The position numbers were made by a program, and so were the translations under genes. From an uncultured Bacteroides sp. (lineage in GTDB: Bacteria; Bacteroidota; Bacteroidia; Bacteroidales; Bacteroidaceae), in NCBI GenBank assembly GCA_905203765.1, contig CAJKXC010000007.1:15975-79974 (forward strand): a stretch of DNA of 64,000 nt, in the 5' to 3' direction. Positions 26,769-35,922 of this stretch are shown here, piece by piece (the stretch's first letter is position 1; every line of letters begins with the position of its first letter). The notes beneath the pieces were generated by a model. It was not told the origin of the DNA. It saw nothing but the letters and a program-made list of their open reading frames with translations, and made no database searches.

Positions 26769-28097
26769 ATGCAAGGAACAAAGACTCTGACGCAAGGCCC
26801 TATCAACCGCCAGCTTTTCGGCTTGGCGATGCCTATCATGGCGACCTCTTTCATCCAAATGGCGTATAGCCTGACGGATATGGCATGGGTGGGCAGACTG
26901 GGCAGCAAATCCGTTGCCGCCGTGGGGGCTGTGGGCATGCTCACCTGGATGTCCGGCTCCATTGCGTTGCTGAATAAAGTGGGTGCCGAGGTCAGCGTAG
27001 GTCAGTCCATCGGAGCACGCAGCGAGACAGACGCTCGCAGCTTCGCTTCGCACAATATCACGATTGCCCTGCTCATTGCCTTTTGCCTGGGCAGTCTGCT
27101 GTTCATCTTCGCCACCCCTATCCTGCGCCTCTTCGAACTGAAAGAACATATCACGGAGAATGCCGTGATGTATCTGCGCATCGTATCCACAGGATTGCCG
27201 TTCGTCTTCCTCTCTGCTGCCTTCACCGGTATCTACAACGCAGCAGGGCGCAGCAAGACACCTTTCTACATCAGCGGTACGGGATTGATAATGAATATCA
27301 TCCTCGACCCTCTGTTCATCTTCGGATTCGGTTGGGGCACTATGGGAGCCGCGCTTGCCACGTGGCTGTCCGAAGCGCTCGTATTCTCTATCTTCGTCTA
27401 TAAGCTTCGCCGGAAGGACGACCTTCTCGGCGGGTTCTCCTTTATCGTCCGGTTGAAGAAGCAATACACCCGGCGCATCCTCAAACTCGGTCTGCCCGTA
27501 GCGGCACTCAATACGCTCTTCTCCTTCGTCAATATGTTCCTCTCGCGCACCGCGTCGGAACAGGGGGGACATATCGGGCTGATGGCATTCACCACCGGCG
27601 GGCAAATCGAAGCCATTACCTGGAATACCTCGCAAGGTTTCTCCACCGCCCTGAGCACCTTCATCGCACAGAACTATGCCGCCGGACAGAAAGCACGCGT
27701 CCGGCAGGCCTGGCACACTACGCTGTGGATGACGGGTATCTTCGGCACACTCTGTTCCCTGCTCTTCATCTTCTTCGGCAACGAGGTGTTCTCCATCTTC
27801 GTGCCCGAAGCGGAAGCCTACCGGGTGGGTGGTGACTACCTGCGCATCGACGGATATTCGCAAATCTTTATGATGATGGAGATTACCATGCAGGGTGTGT
27901 TCTACGGAATCGGACGAACCGTACCGCCCGCCATCGTCAGCATCACGTGCAACTATATGCGCATACCGGTAGCACTGCTGTTGGTGCACATGGGCATGGG
28001 TGTAGACGCCATCTGGTGGGCAGTCTGCGGAACGACTATCGCCAAGGGTATCATCCTCACTTCCTGGTTCGTACTTATTAAAAGGAAAATTCTCTAA
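26769..28097 (+). CDS. MATE-family multidrug/sodium antiporter
   Basis: 442 residues with about 12 TM helices in two related halves. N-terminal signatures are GPINRQLFGLAMPIMATSFIQ and YSLTDMAWVGRLGS; the middle has GIYNAAGRSKTPFYISGTGL and NIILDPLFIFGFGWG. MATE pumps export cationic drugs or metabolites using sodium or protons. It starts 48 bases after potD with no terminator between, so it may be read through from the pot promoter, but the substrate link is only suggestive. Confidence 0.9.
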   Translation: MQGTKTLTQGPINRQLFGLAMPIMATSFIQMAYSLTDMAWVGRLGSKSVAAVGAVGMLTWMSGSIALLNKVGAEVSVGQSIGARSETDARSFASHNITIALLIAFCLGSLLFIFATPILRLFELKEHITENAVMYLRIVSTGLPFVFLSAAFTGIYNAAGRSKTPFYISGTGLIMNIILDPLFIFGFGWGTMGAALATWLSEALVFSIFVYKLRRKDDLLGGFSFIVRLKKQYTRRILKLGLPVAALNTLFSFVNMFLSRTASEQGGHIGLMAFTTGGQIEAITWNTSQGFSTALSTFIAQNYAAGQKARVRQAWHTTLWMTGIFGTLCSLLFIFFGNEVFSIFVPEAEAYRVGGDYLRIDGYSQIFMMMEITMQGVFYGIGRTVPPAIVSITCNYMRIPVALLLVHMGMGVDAIWWAVCGTTIAKGIILTSWFVLIKRKIL

Positions 28098-28146
28098 AAA
28101 AGTACAACGACGAACTTTGTAGCAAGCGAATTCGTTATTATATACA

Positions 28147-28154
28147 TAAATTTG
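28147..28154 (+). promoter_or_regulatory. -7 box of the OmpA-like gene
   Basis: TAAATTTG, 22 bases before the ATG at 28176. The leader would be about 16 bases. Confidence 0.45.
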
Positions 28155-28175
28155 TAATCAGATATCAAACCATTA

Positions 28176-28862
28176 ATGAAAACGAATATGAAGAAGATGA
28201 AATTTACAGCACTATTCATGTGCTGTGCCATTCTGCTGGGCAGTTGTGGCACTATGAACAATACGACTAAAGGTGGAGTAATCGGCGGCGGTTCCGGCGC
28301 AGCAGCAGGAGCCATCATCGGCGGACTGATAGGTAAAGGCAAAGGTGCTGCCATCGGTGCGGCCGTAGGTGCAGCGGTAGGTACGGGCACCGGCGTCATC
28401 ATCGGTCGCAATATGGATAAGAAGGCAGCAGAAGCTGCAAAGATAGAAGGTGCCCAAGTAGAGCAGGTGACCGATGCTAACGGTTTGCCCGCCGTAAAGG
28501 TGTCGTTTGCAGCAGGTATCCTGTTCGGTTTCAACTCTGCAGCGCTGAGCAATGATGCAAAATCTTCTCTGCGCGAACTTGCTCAGATATTGAAAGGCGA
28601 TCCTACAACGGATATTGCTATCATCGGCCACACCGACAAGGTAGGTACATACGAAGCCAATATGAAGGTATCCAAGAACCGTGCTTACTCAGTAGAGAAC
28701 TACTTGCAGGATTGCGGCGTATCTCCGGCACAGTTCAAGAAGGTAGAAGGTGTGGGATACACCGAGTATGACGACAGTATGTCGGCTGAACAGAACCGCC
28801 GCGTGGATATCTATATGTATGCCAGCGAGCAGATGATAAAGAACGCTGAGGCAGCAAACTAA
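28176..28862 (+). CDS. OmpA-family lipoprotein with glycine zipper
   Basis: 228 residues. The signal peptide ends in the lipobox LLGSC. A Gly/Ala-rich glycine zipper (GGVIGGGSGAAAGAIIGG and similar, residues about 33-75) could insert in a membrane. A C-terminal OmpA domain (about 105-218) has VKVSFAAGILFGFNSAAL, IIGHTDKVGT and NRRVDIYMYA, the peptidoglycan-binding signature. It probably ties the outer membrane to the cell wall. MKTNMKK and MKK are alternative nearby starts. An imperfect 28-base inverted repeat follows at 28873-28974. Confidence 0.9.
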   Translation: MKTNMKKMKFTALFMCCAILLGSCGTMNNTTKGGVIGGGSGAAAGAIIGGLIGKGKGAAIGAAVGAAVGTGTGVIIGRNMDKKAAEAAKIEGAQVEQVTDANGLPAVKVSFAAGILFGFNSAALSNDAKSSLRELAQILKGDPTTDIAIIGHTDKVGTYEANMKVSKNRAYSVENYLQDCGVSPAQFKKVEGVGYTEYDDSMSAEQNRRVDIYMYASEQMIKNAEAAN

Positions 28863-28872
28863 AGAAGATTTC

Positions 28873-28974
28873 ACCACAGAGGACACAGAGTCTCACTGAG
28901 TTTTTAACTCATAGTATCTATCATTCAGATATACAAACAAGAAAAGCTCTGTGAGACTCTGTGCCCTCTGTGGT
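28873..28974. repeat. Long imperfect inverted repeat (28-base arms)
   Basis: The left arm 28873-28900 begins ACCACAGAGGACACAGAG; the right arm is 28947-28974. They match at 26 of 28 positions and are separated by 46 bases. It fills most of the 140-base gap between the OmpA-like gene and mtgA. The motif CACAGAGGACACAGAG looks like a dispersed intergenic repeat; there is no T tract, so a plain terminator role is doubtful. Confidence 0.85.
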
Positions 28975-29002
28975 AAACTAAATTCTCATTTATGCAGCGA
29001 CA

Positions 29003-29707
29003 ATGAAACTCTCCAAACCCCTGCGCATCCTTCGCAACTTGGTACTTTTCTTTTTTATTTCCACTATCCTGGCGGTAGTGGTTTATCGTTTTGTACCTGT
29101 CTACATCACTCCGTTGATGGTTATTCGCAGTGTTCAGCAAGTATTCAAGGGAGAAAGTGCCGGTTGGCATCACACGTGGGTGGCATTTGATAAGATATCC
29201 CCTCACCTGCCGATGGCAGTCATCGCCTCGGAAGACAACCGCTTTGCCGAACACAACGGCTTCGACTTCGTTGAAATAAAGAAGGCTATGAAGGAGAACG
29301 AAACAAGGAAACGGAAACGTGGCGCCAGCACCATCAGCCAGCAAACGGCAAAGAATGTGTTTCTGTGGCCGCAATCGTCATGGGTGCGCAAAGGACTGGA
29401 AGTTTATTTCACCGCATTGATAGAGTTCTTCTGGTCGAAAGAGCGGATTATGGAAGTGTACCTCAACTCCATCGAAATGGGGAAAGGAATTTATGGGGCA
29501 CAAGCAGCAGCCAAATATAAGTTCAAAACAACTGCTGCCAAGCTCTCTGCCTCGCAGTGCGCACTGATTGCAGCCACGCTGCCCAATCCGAGGCGATTCG
29601 ACTCCGCACATCCATCCAAGTATATAAAGAAAAGACAAGAACAGATATTGAGGCTGATGAAATTAGTCCCCCAGTTTCCACCGGTAGAAAAGAAGAAAGA
29701 CAAATGA
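29003..29707 (+). CDS. mtgA: Monofunctional peptidoglycan glycosyltransferase
   Basis: 234 residues with one N-terminal TM helix ([16 protein letters not shown]) and a GT51 domain. Catalytic and binding motifs are [14 protein letters not shown] (EDxxFxxHxG), [35 protein letters not shown] and AAKYKF. It lacks a transpeptidase domain, and the length matches MtgA. It polymerises lipid II at the inner membrane. It stands alone, closed by the strong hairpin at 29702-29750. Confidence 0.93.
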   Translation: MKLSKPLRILRNLVLFFFISTILAVVVYRFVPVYITPLMVIRSVQQVFKGESAGWHHTWVAFDKISPHLPMAVIASEDNRFAEHNGFDFVEIKKAMKENETRKRKRGASTISQQTAKNVFLWPQSSWVRKGLEVYFTALIEFFWSKERIMEVYLNSIEMGKGIYGAQAAAKYKFKTTAAKLSASQCALIAATLPNPRRFDSAHPSKYIKKRQEQILRLMKLVPQFPPVEKKKDK

Positions 29708-29750
29708 TGCTTTGAAGTCTTTGTCATTCAAAGACTTCAAAACATCATTT
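29702..29750. terminator. Bidirectional terminator between mtgA and cydB
   Basis: TTTGAAGTCTTTG and its complement form a 13-base perfect stem with loop TCATT. After one C/A mismatch the arms continue with AAATGATG/CATCATTT, giving 22-base arms. The left arm begins inside the mtgA stop region. Confidence 0.88.
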
Positions 29751-29756
29751 ATGAAA

Positions 29757-30905
29757 TTAATACGCATGTCCCCCCTCTTCCATCTCTTTCGCATCAATCT
29801 TTCTATTATCGATGCTGCGCCATGCATAGAAGATATATGCAAGCACAAAAGGAACCAGGATAGAAACATACGCCATTGTATTCAGCGTGAACTGGCTGGA
29901 ACAGCTATTGGCAAGCGTCAAAGAACTTTGTAAATCGTGGGTAGAAGGGTAATAAGCCGTATTGTTATAGCCGGCAACGAGCAGCAGCGCAAGCACTGTC
30001 AATACTGTACCCACTCCTGCAAACCAGATGCCTTTATCGAATGCCGGTTTCCATAGCGTGCGGACAATACCCCAAAGGACAGCCACCACACCTGCCAGGA
30101 ACACAATCAATACTACCGGCATTTCCAGGAAGTTCGTCAGATACTTGTAAGGCTCCATAAACACCTCTCCCGTCTCAGGGTTAACAGCAAAACCGTCAGC
30201 AACCAACGTACGGATAACGAATGCCAGGAAGAATACCAGGAACAATCCTGTGTTTCCCCACAACGAACGGCGGCAACGCTTCACCAAGTCCTCATCGTTT
30301 ATATTATTAATGAAATAAAGCGATCCCAAAATACGTGCCAGGAAGAACACCGCCAACCCCAGCACTACATTCCACGGATTGAGCAATGCATCCAGTCCGT
30401 GCCCCGCGTTGCCCCACTGGCTGATAACAGGCATCGCCGCATCGGCTATATTACCTTTATTAATATAGAAGTCCGACCCTGTGAAGAACGTGGCTACCGC
30501 CCCGCCCAGCAGCACCGGACCTACAACTCCGTTTATCACCAGGAACGTGCGATACGTTGTCTTACCCAGCAGATTCCCCGCCTTCGACTGGAACTCGTAG
30601 CTGACCGCCTGCAACACAAAGCTGAACAGAATAATCATCCACAACCAATATGCCCCACCGAAACTGGTACTATAGAACAACGGGAACGAAGCAAAGAACG
30701 CCCCGCCAAACGTGACAAGCGTCGTAAACGTAAACTCCCACTTCCGTCCCGTAGAATTAATCATCATCTTCTTCTGCTCCTCTGTCTTACCCAGGCAGAA
30801 CAAAAGCGAATTACCTCCCTGCACAAACAGCAGGAATACAAGGATAGCCCCCAACAAGGAAACTACAAACCACCAATATTGTTGAAGAAAAGTATATGTA
30901 TCCAT
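29757..30905 (-). CDS. cydB: Cytochrome bd oxidase subunit II
   Basis: 382 residues with about nine TM helices. It starts MDTYTFLQQYWWFVVSLLGAILVFLLFVQGGNS and has the typical subunit II features GPVLLGGAVATFFTGS and YPSTHDLQSSLTLANSCSSQFTL. With CydA it forms the quinol oxidase that reduces oxygen at low concentration, which in Bacteroides allows growth at nanomolar oxygen. It follows cydA on the minus strand after a 107-base gap occupied by an inverted repeat. Confidence 0.95.
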   Translation of the reverse strand: MDTYTFLQQYWWFVVSLLGAILVFLLFVQGGNSLLFCLGKTEEQKKMMINSTGRKWEFTFTTLVTFGGAFFASFPLFYSTSFGGAYWLWMIILFSFVLQAVSYEFQSKAGNLLGKTTYRTFLVINGVVGPVLLGGAVATFFTGSDFYINKGNIADAAMPVISQWGNAGHGLDALLNPWNVVLGLAVFFLARILGSLYFINNINDEDLVKRCRRSLWGNTGLFLVFFLAFVIRTLVADGFAVNPETGEVFMEPYKYLTNFLEMPVVLIVFLAGVVAVLWGIVRTLWKPAFDKGIWFAGVGTVLTVLALLLVAGYNNTAYYPSTHDLQSSLTLANSCSSQFTLNTMAYVSILVPFVLAYIFYAWRSIDNRKIDAKEMEEGGHAY

Positions 30906-30941
30906 AATTGTATATATTATATAATGTGATAATGTAAAAGG

Positions 30942-31013
30942 GTGATAAGTGATAGGGTGGTAAGGTGATATTTGTCAGTACGCTATCACCTTATCACTTT
31001 ACCGCCTTATCAC
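30942..31013. repeat. Imperfect inverted repeat built from GTGATAAG modules
   Basis: The left arm 30942-30970 and the right arm 30984-31013 are imperfect reverse complements, both made of GTGATAAG-like and GGTGATA modules, with a 13-base loop. It lies between cydA and cydB and could fold in the mRNA. It may affect the relative expression of the two genes (inference). Confidence 0.75.
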
Positions 31014-32560
31014 TATTTCTCCGGTCCCTTCCTTATCGCCTTCAGCATAATCCCCACCTCAGCTATCAGCATGATGGTGAAGAGTACGAGGAAGATAAAG
31101 AATGTAGTTTGCACAGAGCCGACACTCAGTTTGGAAATGGCAGCGCTTGTAGGCAACATATCCTGTATAGCCCACGGCTGGCGTCCGCACTCGGCAACCA
31201 CCCAGCCGGCCTGTCCGGCAAGATAGCCCAACGGAATGGTGAGCATAGCCACCCAATGCATCCAACGCATCTGCGACAAATCTTTCTTGTAAGCCAAGAA
31301 CAGCACCACGATAAAGAAGAGAATAAAGTATCCTCCCAAGATGACCATGACGCGGAACATATAGAATGTAAGCGGCACGTTCGGCACCAGCTCATTCACA
31401 TCTTTAATATAACCGTAGCCGAAGTAGGCCACATTATCCTTCAACACTTGGGCCGCTACCTCTGCATCCGCAGTGTTTCCGGCAGCCTTGGCGGCACGAT
31501 AGGCGGCAAATGCGCTGATAGCCGTCTTTCCCTTTTCTATCTTTTCTTCTGCCGAGAGCGCTGTTGTGCCGTCCTTCAACGGATAGCCGCCTTGCAGCAG
31601 ATTGTTGATGCCCGGAACGAAAGCATCCGCCTTGCGCTCGGCAAGCAGAGAGAGCATCTTCGGTATTTCTATGCGGAATAGGAAAGGGTCCACCCCATCC
31701 TGAGGCGTCTTTTTATCGGGATTCAGTATGCCGAAGCCCACCAGCCCGGCACCCTGCTGCCCATCATAATAACCTTCCATTGCAGCCAGTTTCATGGGTT
31801 GCTTCTGTGCCACCTGATAGCCCGAGCCATCGCCCGTCCATGCAGACATCACGGCGGAAAAAAGACCTACCCATGCAGCTATCTTAAGGCTTGCCAAAGC
31901 AAACTTCTTATCGCGCTTCTTCCACAGATACCAGCAACTTACGCCGACCACAAACACAGCTGCCAGCACCCAGCCGGATAATACGCTATGGAAGAACTTA
32001 TTAACTGCCATCGGCGAAGTAGCCACCGCCCAGAAGTCCACCATTTCGTTGCGTGCCGTATTGGGATTGAATTCCATGCCTACGGGATTCTGCATCCACG
32101 CATTGGCAACAAGAATCCACCAGGCCGATATCGTAGCCCCCAGCCCCGTGAGCCAGGTAGATGCCAGGTGAAAACGCTTGCTCACCTTCTCCCATCCGAA
32201 GAACATCACTGCGATGAACGTGGCTTCCATAAAGAAGGCAAGTATGCCCTCGATGGCAAGCGGCGCACCGAAGATATCGCCCACGAACCAACTGTAATTG
32301 CTCCAGTTGGTACCGAACTCGAACTCCAGAATCAGCCCCGTAGCCACACCTACGGCAAAGTTGATACCGAAAACTTTCATCCAGAACTTGGCGGTGCGTT
32401 TCCAGAATTCGTCACCCGTACGGTAATACGCCGTCTCCATGATGCCCATAATTACCGCCAAACCAAGAGTAAGCGGCACAAAAATCCAGTGATAGATGGC
32501 TGTCAAAGCGAATTGCGCTCTCGACCAGTCAATGAGGGAAGTGTCAATGTGTTCAAGCAT
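31013..32560 (-). CDS. cydA: Cytochrome bd oxidase subunit I
   Basis: 515 residues with about nine TM helices. The haem-ligand His lies in the N-terminal block IYHWIFVPLTLGLAVIMGI. MLEHIDTSLIDWSRAQFALTA is the usual start region. The conserved GRQPW motif is in VVAECGRQPWAIQDMLPT. A periplasmic Q-loop region lies between about residues 250 and 390. The start is 19 bases after the DUF4492 gene, forming the DUF4492-cydA-cydB operon. Confidence 0.95.
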   Translation of the reverse strand: MLEHIDTSLIDWSRAQFALTAIYHWIFVPLTLGLAVIMGIMETAYYRTGDEFWKRTAKFWMKVFGINFAVGVATGLILEFEFGTNWSNYSWFVGDIFGAPLAIEGILAFFMEATFIAVMFFGWEKVSKRFHLASTWLTGLGATISAWWILVANAWMQNPVGMEFNPNTARNEMVDFWAVATSPMAVNKFFHSVLSGWVLAAVFVVGVSCWYLWKKRDKKFALASLKIAAWVGLFSAVMSAWTGDGSGYQVAQKQPMKLAAMEGYYDGQQGAGLVGFGILNPDKKTPQDGVDPFLFRIEIPKMLSLLAERKADAFVPGINNLLQGGYPLKDGTTALSAEEKIEKGKTAISAFAAYRAAKAAGNTADAEVAAQVLKDNVAYFGYGYIKDVNELVPNVPLTFYMFRVMVILGGYFILFFIVVLFLAYKKDLSQMRWMHWVAMLTIPLGYLAGQAGWVVAECGRQPWAIQDMLPTSAAISKLSVGSVQTTFFIFLVLFTIMLIAEVGIMLKAIRKGPEK

Positions 32561-32579
32561 AAGAGTTATGATTTATGAA

Positions 32580-32804
32580 TTATGAATTACCAAGGCTTCG
32601 TTCAATCAGTTCCCGGCTGACGTAATCATCTTTATCATCCCCCACAGCAGGACTGTTCAGGAAGTTGGGAAAGAAGAAAAGACGAAGGATAAAGAACATG
32701 ATGAATAGTTTCACGAGGATAATGAGCCACAAAGTACGGCCTAACGTCATACTTCGAAAACCTTCCAAATAAAAACGTCCGATGTTTATCACAGTCTGCT
32801 TCAT
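32580..32804 (-). CDS. DUF4492 small membrane protein linked to cydAB
   Basis: 74 residues with one strong TM helix (LWLIILVKLFIMFFILRLFFFP) after a short amphipathic start (NIGRFYLEGFRSMTLGRT). The sequence and its place just upstream of cydA match DUF4492, which in Bacteroidetes usually precedes cydAB. By position it may help assemble or tune the oxidase, like the small subunits of other bd oxidases; this is inference. Confidence 0.85.
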   Translation of the reverse strand: MKQTVINIGRFYLEGFRSMTLGRTLWLIILVKLFIMFFILRLFFFPNFLNSPAVGDDKDDYVSRELIERSLGNS

Positions 32805-32828
32805 GCCGGCAAAGATTTATAATGATTA

Positions 32829-32836
32829 CAAATATA
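32829..32836 (-). promoter_or_regulatory. -7 box of the DUF4492-cydAB operon
   Basis: TATATTTG on the minus strand, 25 bases before the ATG at 32804. Leader about 20 bases. Confidence 0.55.
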
Positions 32837-32975
32837 GAATTCTTTTATATAAAGAACAAATAAAAAGCAAAAAAGTTGAGAAAAAGAGGCTTCTCTTACT
32901 CCCGCCATCGCAAATTGTCCCTTATCGGTACAAAAAAGAGTTTGGGCGTCGAAAACTCGCCCTACGTCTATCAGT

Positions 32976-33007
32976 TTTGCATTCCATCTTCCTGCCCCCT
33001 ACATTTG
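32976..33007 (+). promoter_or_regulatory. Promoter of the efflux operon
   Basis: TTTG (32976-32979) and TACATTTG (33000-33007) spaced by 20 bases form a full Bacteroides promoter. Leader to the TolC-like ATG is about 26 bases. Confidence 0.72.
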
Positions 33008-33037
33008 CAGATGTAAAAACCATAGCAAAACGAAAAT

Positions 33038-34387
33038 ATGATGAACGTAAAAAGATTGACAGTAATAACCCTCTGCATGGCAAGCTGCACTTGGCTGGGC
33101 GCCCAAACGCCTGCCCAGTGGGACTTGCAGACTTGCATCGACTATGCTTTGAAGCAGAACATCACCATCCGCAAGAACCGCCTCAGCGCCGCCAGCGCCG
33201 AAGTAGATGTGAAGACCGCCAAAGCCGCCCTCTTCCCCAGCCTCACGGGTAGCGTGAGCCAGCGCGTAGTGAACCGCCCCTACAGTGAAACGAACACCAT
33301 CATCAACGGCGACAACATCACCAGCAGCCAGAGCAAGACTTCCTACAACGGCAGCTACGGCATCGACGCCAACTGGACGCTCTACAACGGCGGAAAGCGC
33401 ATCAACACCGTGAAGCAGCAACAACTGAACAACCGCATCGCCGACCTCAGCGTGGCACAGAGCGAGAACAGCATCGAAGAAAGCATTGCGCAGACCTACG
33501 TGCAGATACTCTATACCGCCGAAGCGGTGAAAGTGAACCAAGCCACCCTGGAAGTGAGCCAGGCGGAATGCGAACGTGCCCGCGCCCTGCTCCAGGCAGG
33601 AAGCATCGCCAAGAGCGACCTGGCACAGCTCGAAGCGCAAGTCAGCACCGACAAGTACCAGGTGGTAACCGCAGAAGCCACCTTGCAGGACTATAAACTC
33701 CAGCTGAAACAACTCCTCGAACTGGACGGCGAAGAAGAAATGAACCTCTACCTTCCCGCGCTGGGCGACGAGAACGTACTCTCCCCCCTGCCCACCAAGA
33801 CCGACGTTTACCGCGCCGCCCTCACCCTGCGCCCCGAAATAGAAGCAGGCAAACTCAATGTACAGGCGTCCGACCTTGACATCAGCATCGCCCGCGCCGG
33901 CTACATCCCCACACTGAGCCTCAGCGCCGGAATAGGAACCACCAACGCCAACGGCAACGACTTCACCTTCGGCGAACAGATAAAGCAGAACTGGAACAAC
34001 TCGCTGGGACTGACCGTGAGCATACCTATATTTAATAACCGCCAAACGAAAAGCGCCATACAGAAGGCGAAACTGCAAAAGCAGACCAGCGAACTGTCCC
34101 TGCTGGACGAGCAGAAGACCTTGTACAAAACCATCGAAGGCCTTTGGCTGGATGCCAACAGCGCACAGCAACGCTATGCCGCAGCCGTAGAGAAGCTACG
34201 CAGCACGCAGACCAGTTACGACCTCATCAGCGAACAGTTTGACCTGGGAATGAAGAATACCGTGGAACTGCTGACCGAGAAAAACAATCTGCTCAATGCA
34301 CAGCAGGAAACGTTGCAGGCGAAGTATATGGCGATACTGAACACGCAGTTGCTGAAGTTCTACCAGGGAGAAAGCATTGAGCTGTAA
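33038..34387 (+). CDS. TolC-family outer-membrane efflux protein
   Basis: 449 residues. The signal peptide ends CTWLGAQT. Two OEP repeats each show long coiled helices (for example AKAALFPSLTGSVSQR near residue 55 and ISIARAGYIPTLSLSAGIG near 285) that build the TolC trunnel. It is the outer-membrane channel for the adjacent MacA/MacB-like genes. The gap to the adaptor gene is 301 bases and holds array C, so the later genes may depend on read-through. Confidence 0.92.
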   Translation: MMNVKRLTVITLCMASCTWLGAQTPAQWDLQTCIDYALKQNITIRKNRLSAASAEVDVKTAKAALFPSLTGSVSQRVVNRPYSETNTIINGDNITSSQSKTSYNGSYGIDANWTLYNGGKRINTVKQQQLNNRIADLSVAQSENSIEESIAQTYVQILYTAEAVKVNQATLEVSQAECERARALLQAGSIAKSDLAQLEAQVSTDKYQVVTAEATLQDYKLQLKQLLELDGEEEMNLYLPALGDENVLSPLPTKTDVYRAALTLRPEIEAGKLNVQASDLDISIARAGYIPTLSLSAGIGTTNANGNDFTFGEQIKQNWNNSLGLTVSIPIFNNRQTKSAIQKAKLQKQTSELSLLDEQKTLYKTIEGLWLDANSAQQRYAAAVEKLRSTQTSYDLISEQFDLGMKNTVELLTEKNNLLNAQQETLQAKYMAILNTQLLKFYQGESIEL

Positions 34388-34430
34388 AGGAAATTCGGAT
34401 GAAGCAAGGTCGGTTTATACGGAAGGCTGG

Positions 34431-34540
34431 TTCCCATTACGAGAGAAGCCTATTCCCTCTACGACAGAACTACCTTCCCTCTACGACTGAACTGGCTTCT
34501 CTCTACGACTGAACTACCGTCCCACTACGAGTGAAGCATG
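34431..34540. repeat. Array C: five 22-base units
   Basis: Units start at 34431, 34453, 34475, 34497 and 34519. The core is TTCCCTCTACGACTGAA with substitutions (TTCCCATTACGAGAGAA, TTCTCTCTACGACTGAA, GTCCCACTACGAGTGAA) and a 5-base spacer such as CTACC. Dyad symmetry is weak apart from TTC...GAA. It lies in the 301-base gap between the TolC-like gene and the adaptor gene; the rest of the gap has only the hairpin at 34552-34578. Confidence 0.85.
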
Positions 34541-34551
34541 GCGGAATAAAA

Positions 34552-34578
34552 GTCCCACCACAGTAAGATATAGTGGGA
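34552..34578. repeat. Hairpin next to array C
   Basis: GTCCCAC and GTGGGAC form a 7-base stem around a 13-base loop just after array C. There is no T tract. Confidence 0.5.
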
Positions 34579-34688
34579 CATTGATAACTCAATCAATCAA
34601 TGAGTTACGCAAGTGTTTTCAGCAGTAGAAAAAAGGCACAGGCTCTCATTTAAGAAAATAAGAATATCAACGTAATATATCAATAAGT

Positions 34689-35912
34689 ATGAAAAAGAAA
34701 ATTATCCTCGCAGTCATCATTGCCGTCGTAATAATCGGCGGTGGAATATGGCTTTTCGGCGGGGCGAAGGCGAAGCACAAAGTAACCTACGTGACCGCCA
34801 CCGCCAGCAAAGGCGAAATATCCGAGTCGGTCACCGCCACAGGAACCATCGAACCGGTGACAGAAGTGGAAGTAGGTACCCAGGTCAGCGGTATCATCGA
34901 CAAGATTTATGCAGATTACAACTCTGTGGTGACCAAAGGGCAACTCATTGCCGAAATGGACCGCGTGACGCTGCAAAGCGAACTCGCCTCGCAGCGCGCC
35001 GCCTACAACGGTGCGAAAGCCGAATATGAATACCAGCAGAAACTCTATCAGCGCAACAAGACCTTGCACGAGAAGCAGCTTATCAGCGATACCGACTACG
35101 AGCAATCGGTCTATAACTACGAAAAGGCGCGGAGCAGCTACGAAAGCAGCCAGGCATCACTGGCAAAGGCGGAACGTAACCTGTCGTATGCCACCATCAC
35201 CTCGCCCATCGACGGCGTAGTCATCAGCCGCGATGTGGAAGAAGGACAGACCGTAGCTTCCGGCTTCGAAACTCCGACCCTCTTCACCATCGCCGCCGAT
35301 CTGACGCAGATGCAGGTAGTGGCGGACGTGGATGAAGCCGACATAGGCGGTGTGGAAGAAGGGCAACGCGCCTCGTTCACCGTAGATGCTTACCCGAATG
35401 ACGTCTTCGAAGGAGTAGTGACGCAGATACGATTGGGCGATGCCACATCGAGCAGTACCAGCAGTTCATCGAATACGGTGGTGACTTACGAGGTGGTTAT
35501 CTCCGCCCACAATCCTGACTTAAAGCTGAAACCGCGTCTGACGGCGAATGTCACCATCTATACGCTTGATCGCAAAGATGTGCTTTGCATCCCTGCCCGC
35601 GCCCTGCGTTTCACTCCCGAGAAGCCGCTCATCGGCGACAATGACATTGTGAAGGATTGCGAAGGCGAGCACAAGGTATGGACGCGCGAAGGAAACACCT
35701 TCACCGCACATCCGGTAGAGATAGGTATCTCGAACGGTATTAATACGGAAGTCATCAGCGGCATCGCCGCCGGGACGAATGTAATCACCGAAGCCACCAT
35801 CGGAAGTATGCCCGGCGAAGGCGAGGCCGCCATGAGCCAGGAAGCGGCTGGCGGAGAAAAGAGCCCCTTCATGCCTGGCCCTCCGGGAAGCAATAAAAAG
35901 AAAAGCAAATAA
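34689..35912 (+). CDS. MacA-like periplasmic efflux adaptor
   Basis: 407 residues. An N-terminal TM anchor (IILAVIIAVVIIGGGIWLF) is followed by a biotinyl-lipoyl half-motif (TVTATGTIEPVTEVEVGTQVSG), a helical hairpin (about residues 95-165), the second lipoyl half (TITSPIDGVVISRDVEEGQTV) and beta-barrel/membrane-proximal domains. The C-terminus is low-complexity (GPPGSNKKKSK). It links MacB-type permease to TolC. A 10-base gap precedes the ATPase gene. Confidence 0.92.
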   Translation: MKKKIILAVIIAVVIIGGGIWLFGGAKAKHKVTYVTATASKGEISESVTATGTIEPVTEVEVGTQVSGIIDKIYADYNSVVTKGQLIAEMDRVTLQSELASQRAAYNGAKAEYEYQQKLYQRNKTLHEKQLISDTDYEQSVYNYEKARSSYESSQASLAKAERNLSYATITSPIDGVVISRDVEEGQTVASGFETPTLFTIAADLTQMQVVADVDEADIGGVEEGQRASFTVDAYPNDVFEGVVTQIRLGDATSSSTSSSSNTVVTYEVVISAHNPDLKLKPRLTANVTIYTLDRKDVLCIPARALRFTPEKPLIGDNDIVKDCEGEHKVWTREGNTFTAHPVEIGISNGINTEVISGIAAGTNVITEATIGSMPGEGEAAMSQEAAGGEKSPFMPGPPGSNKKKSK

Positions 35913-35922
35913 TCTGTTTATT

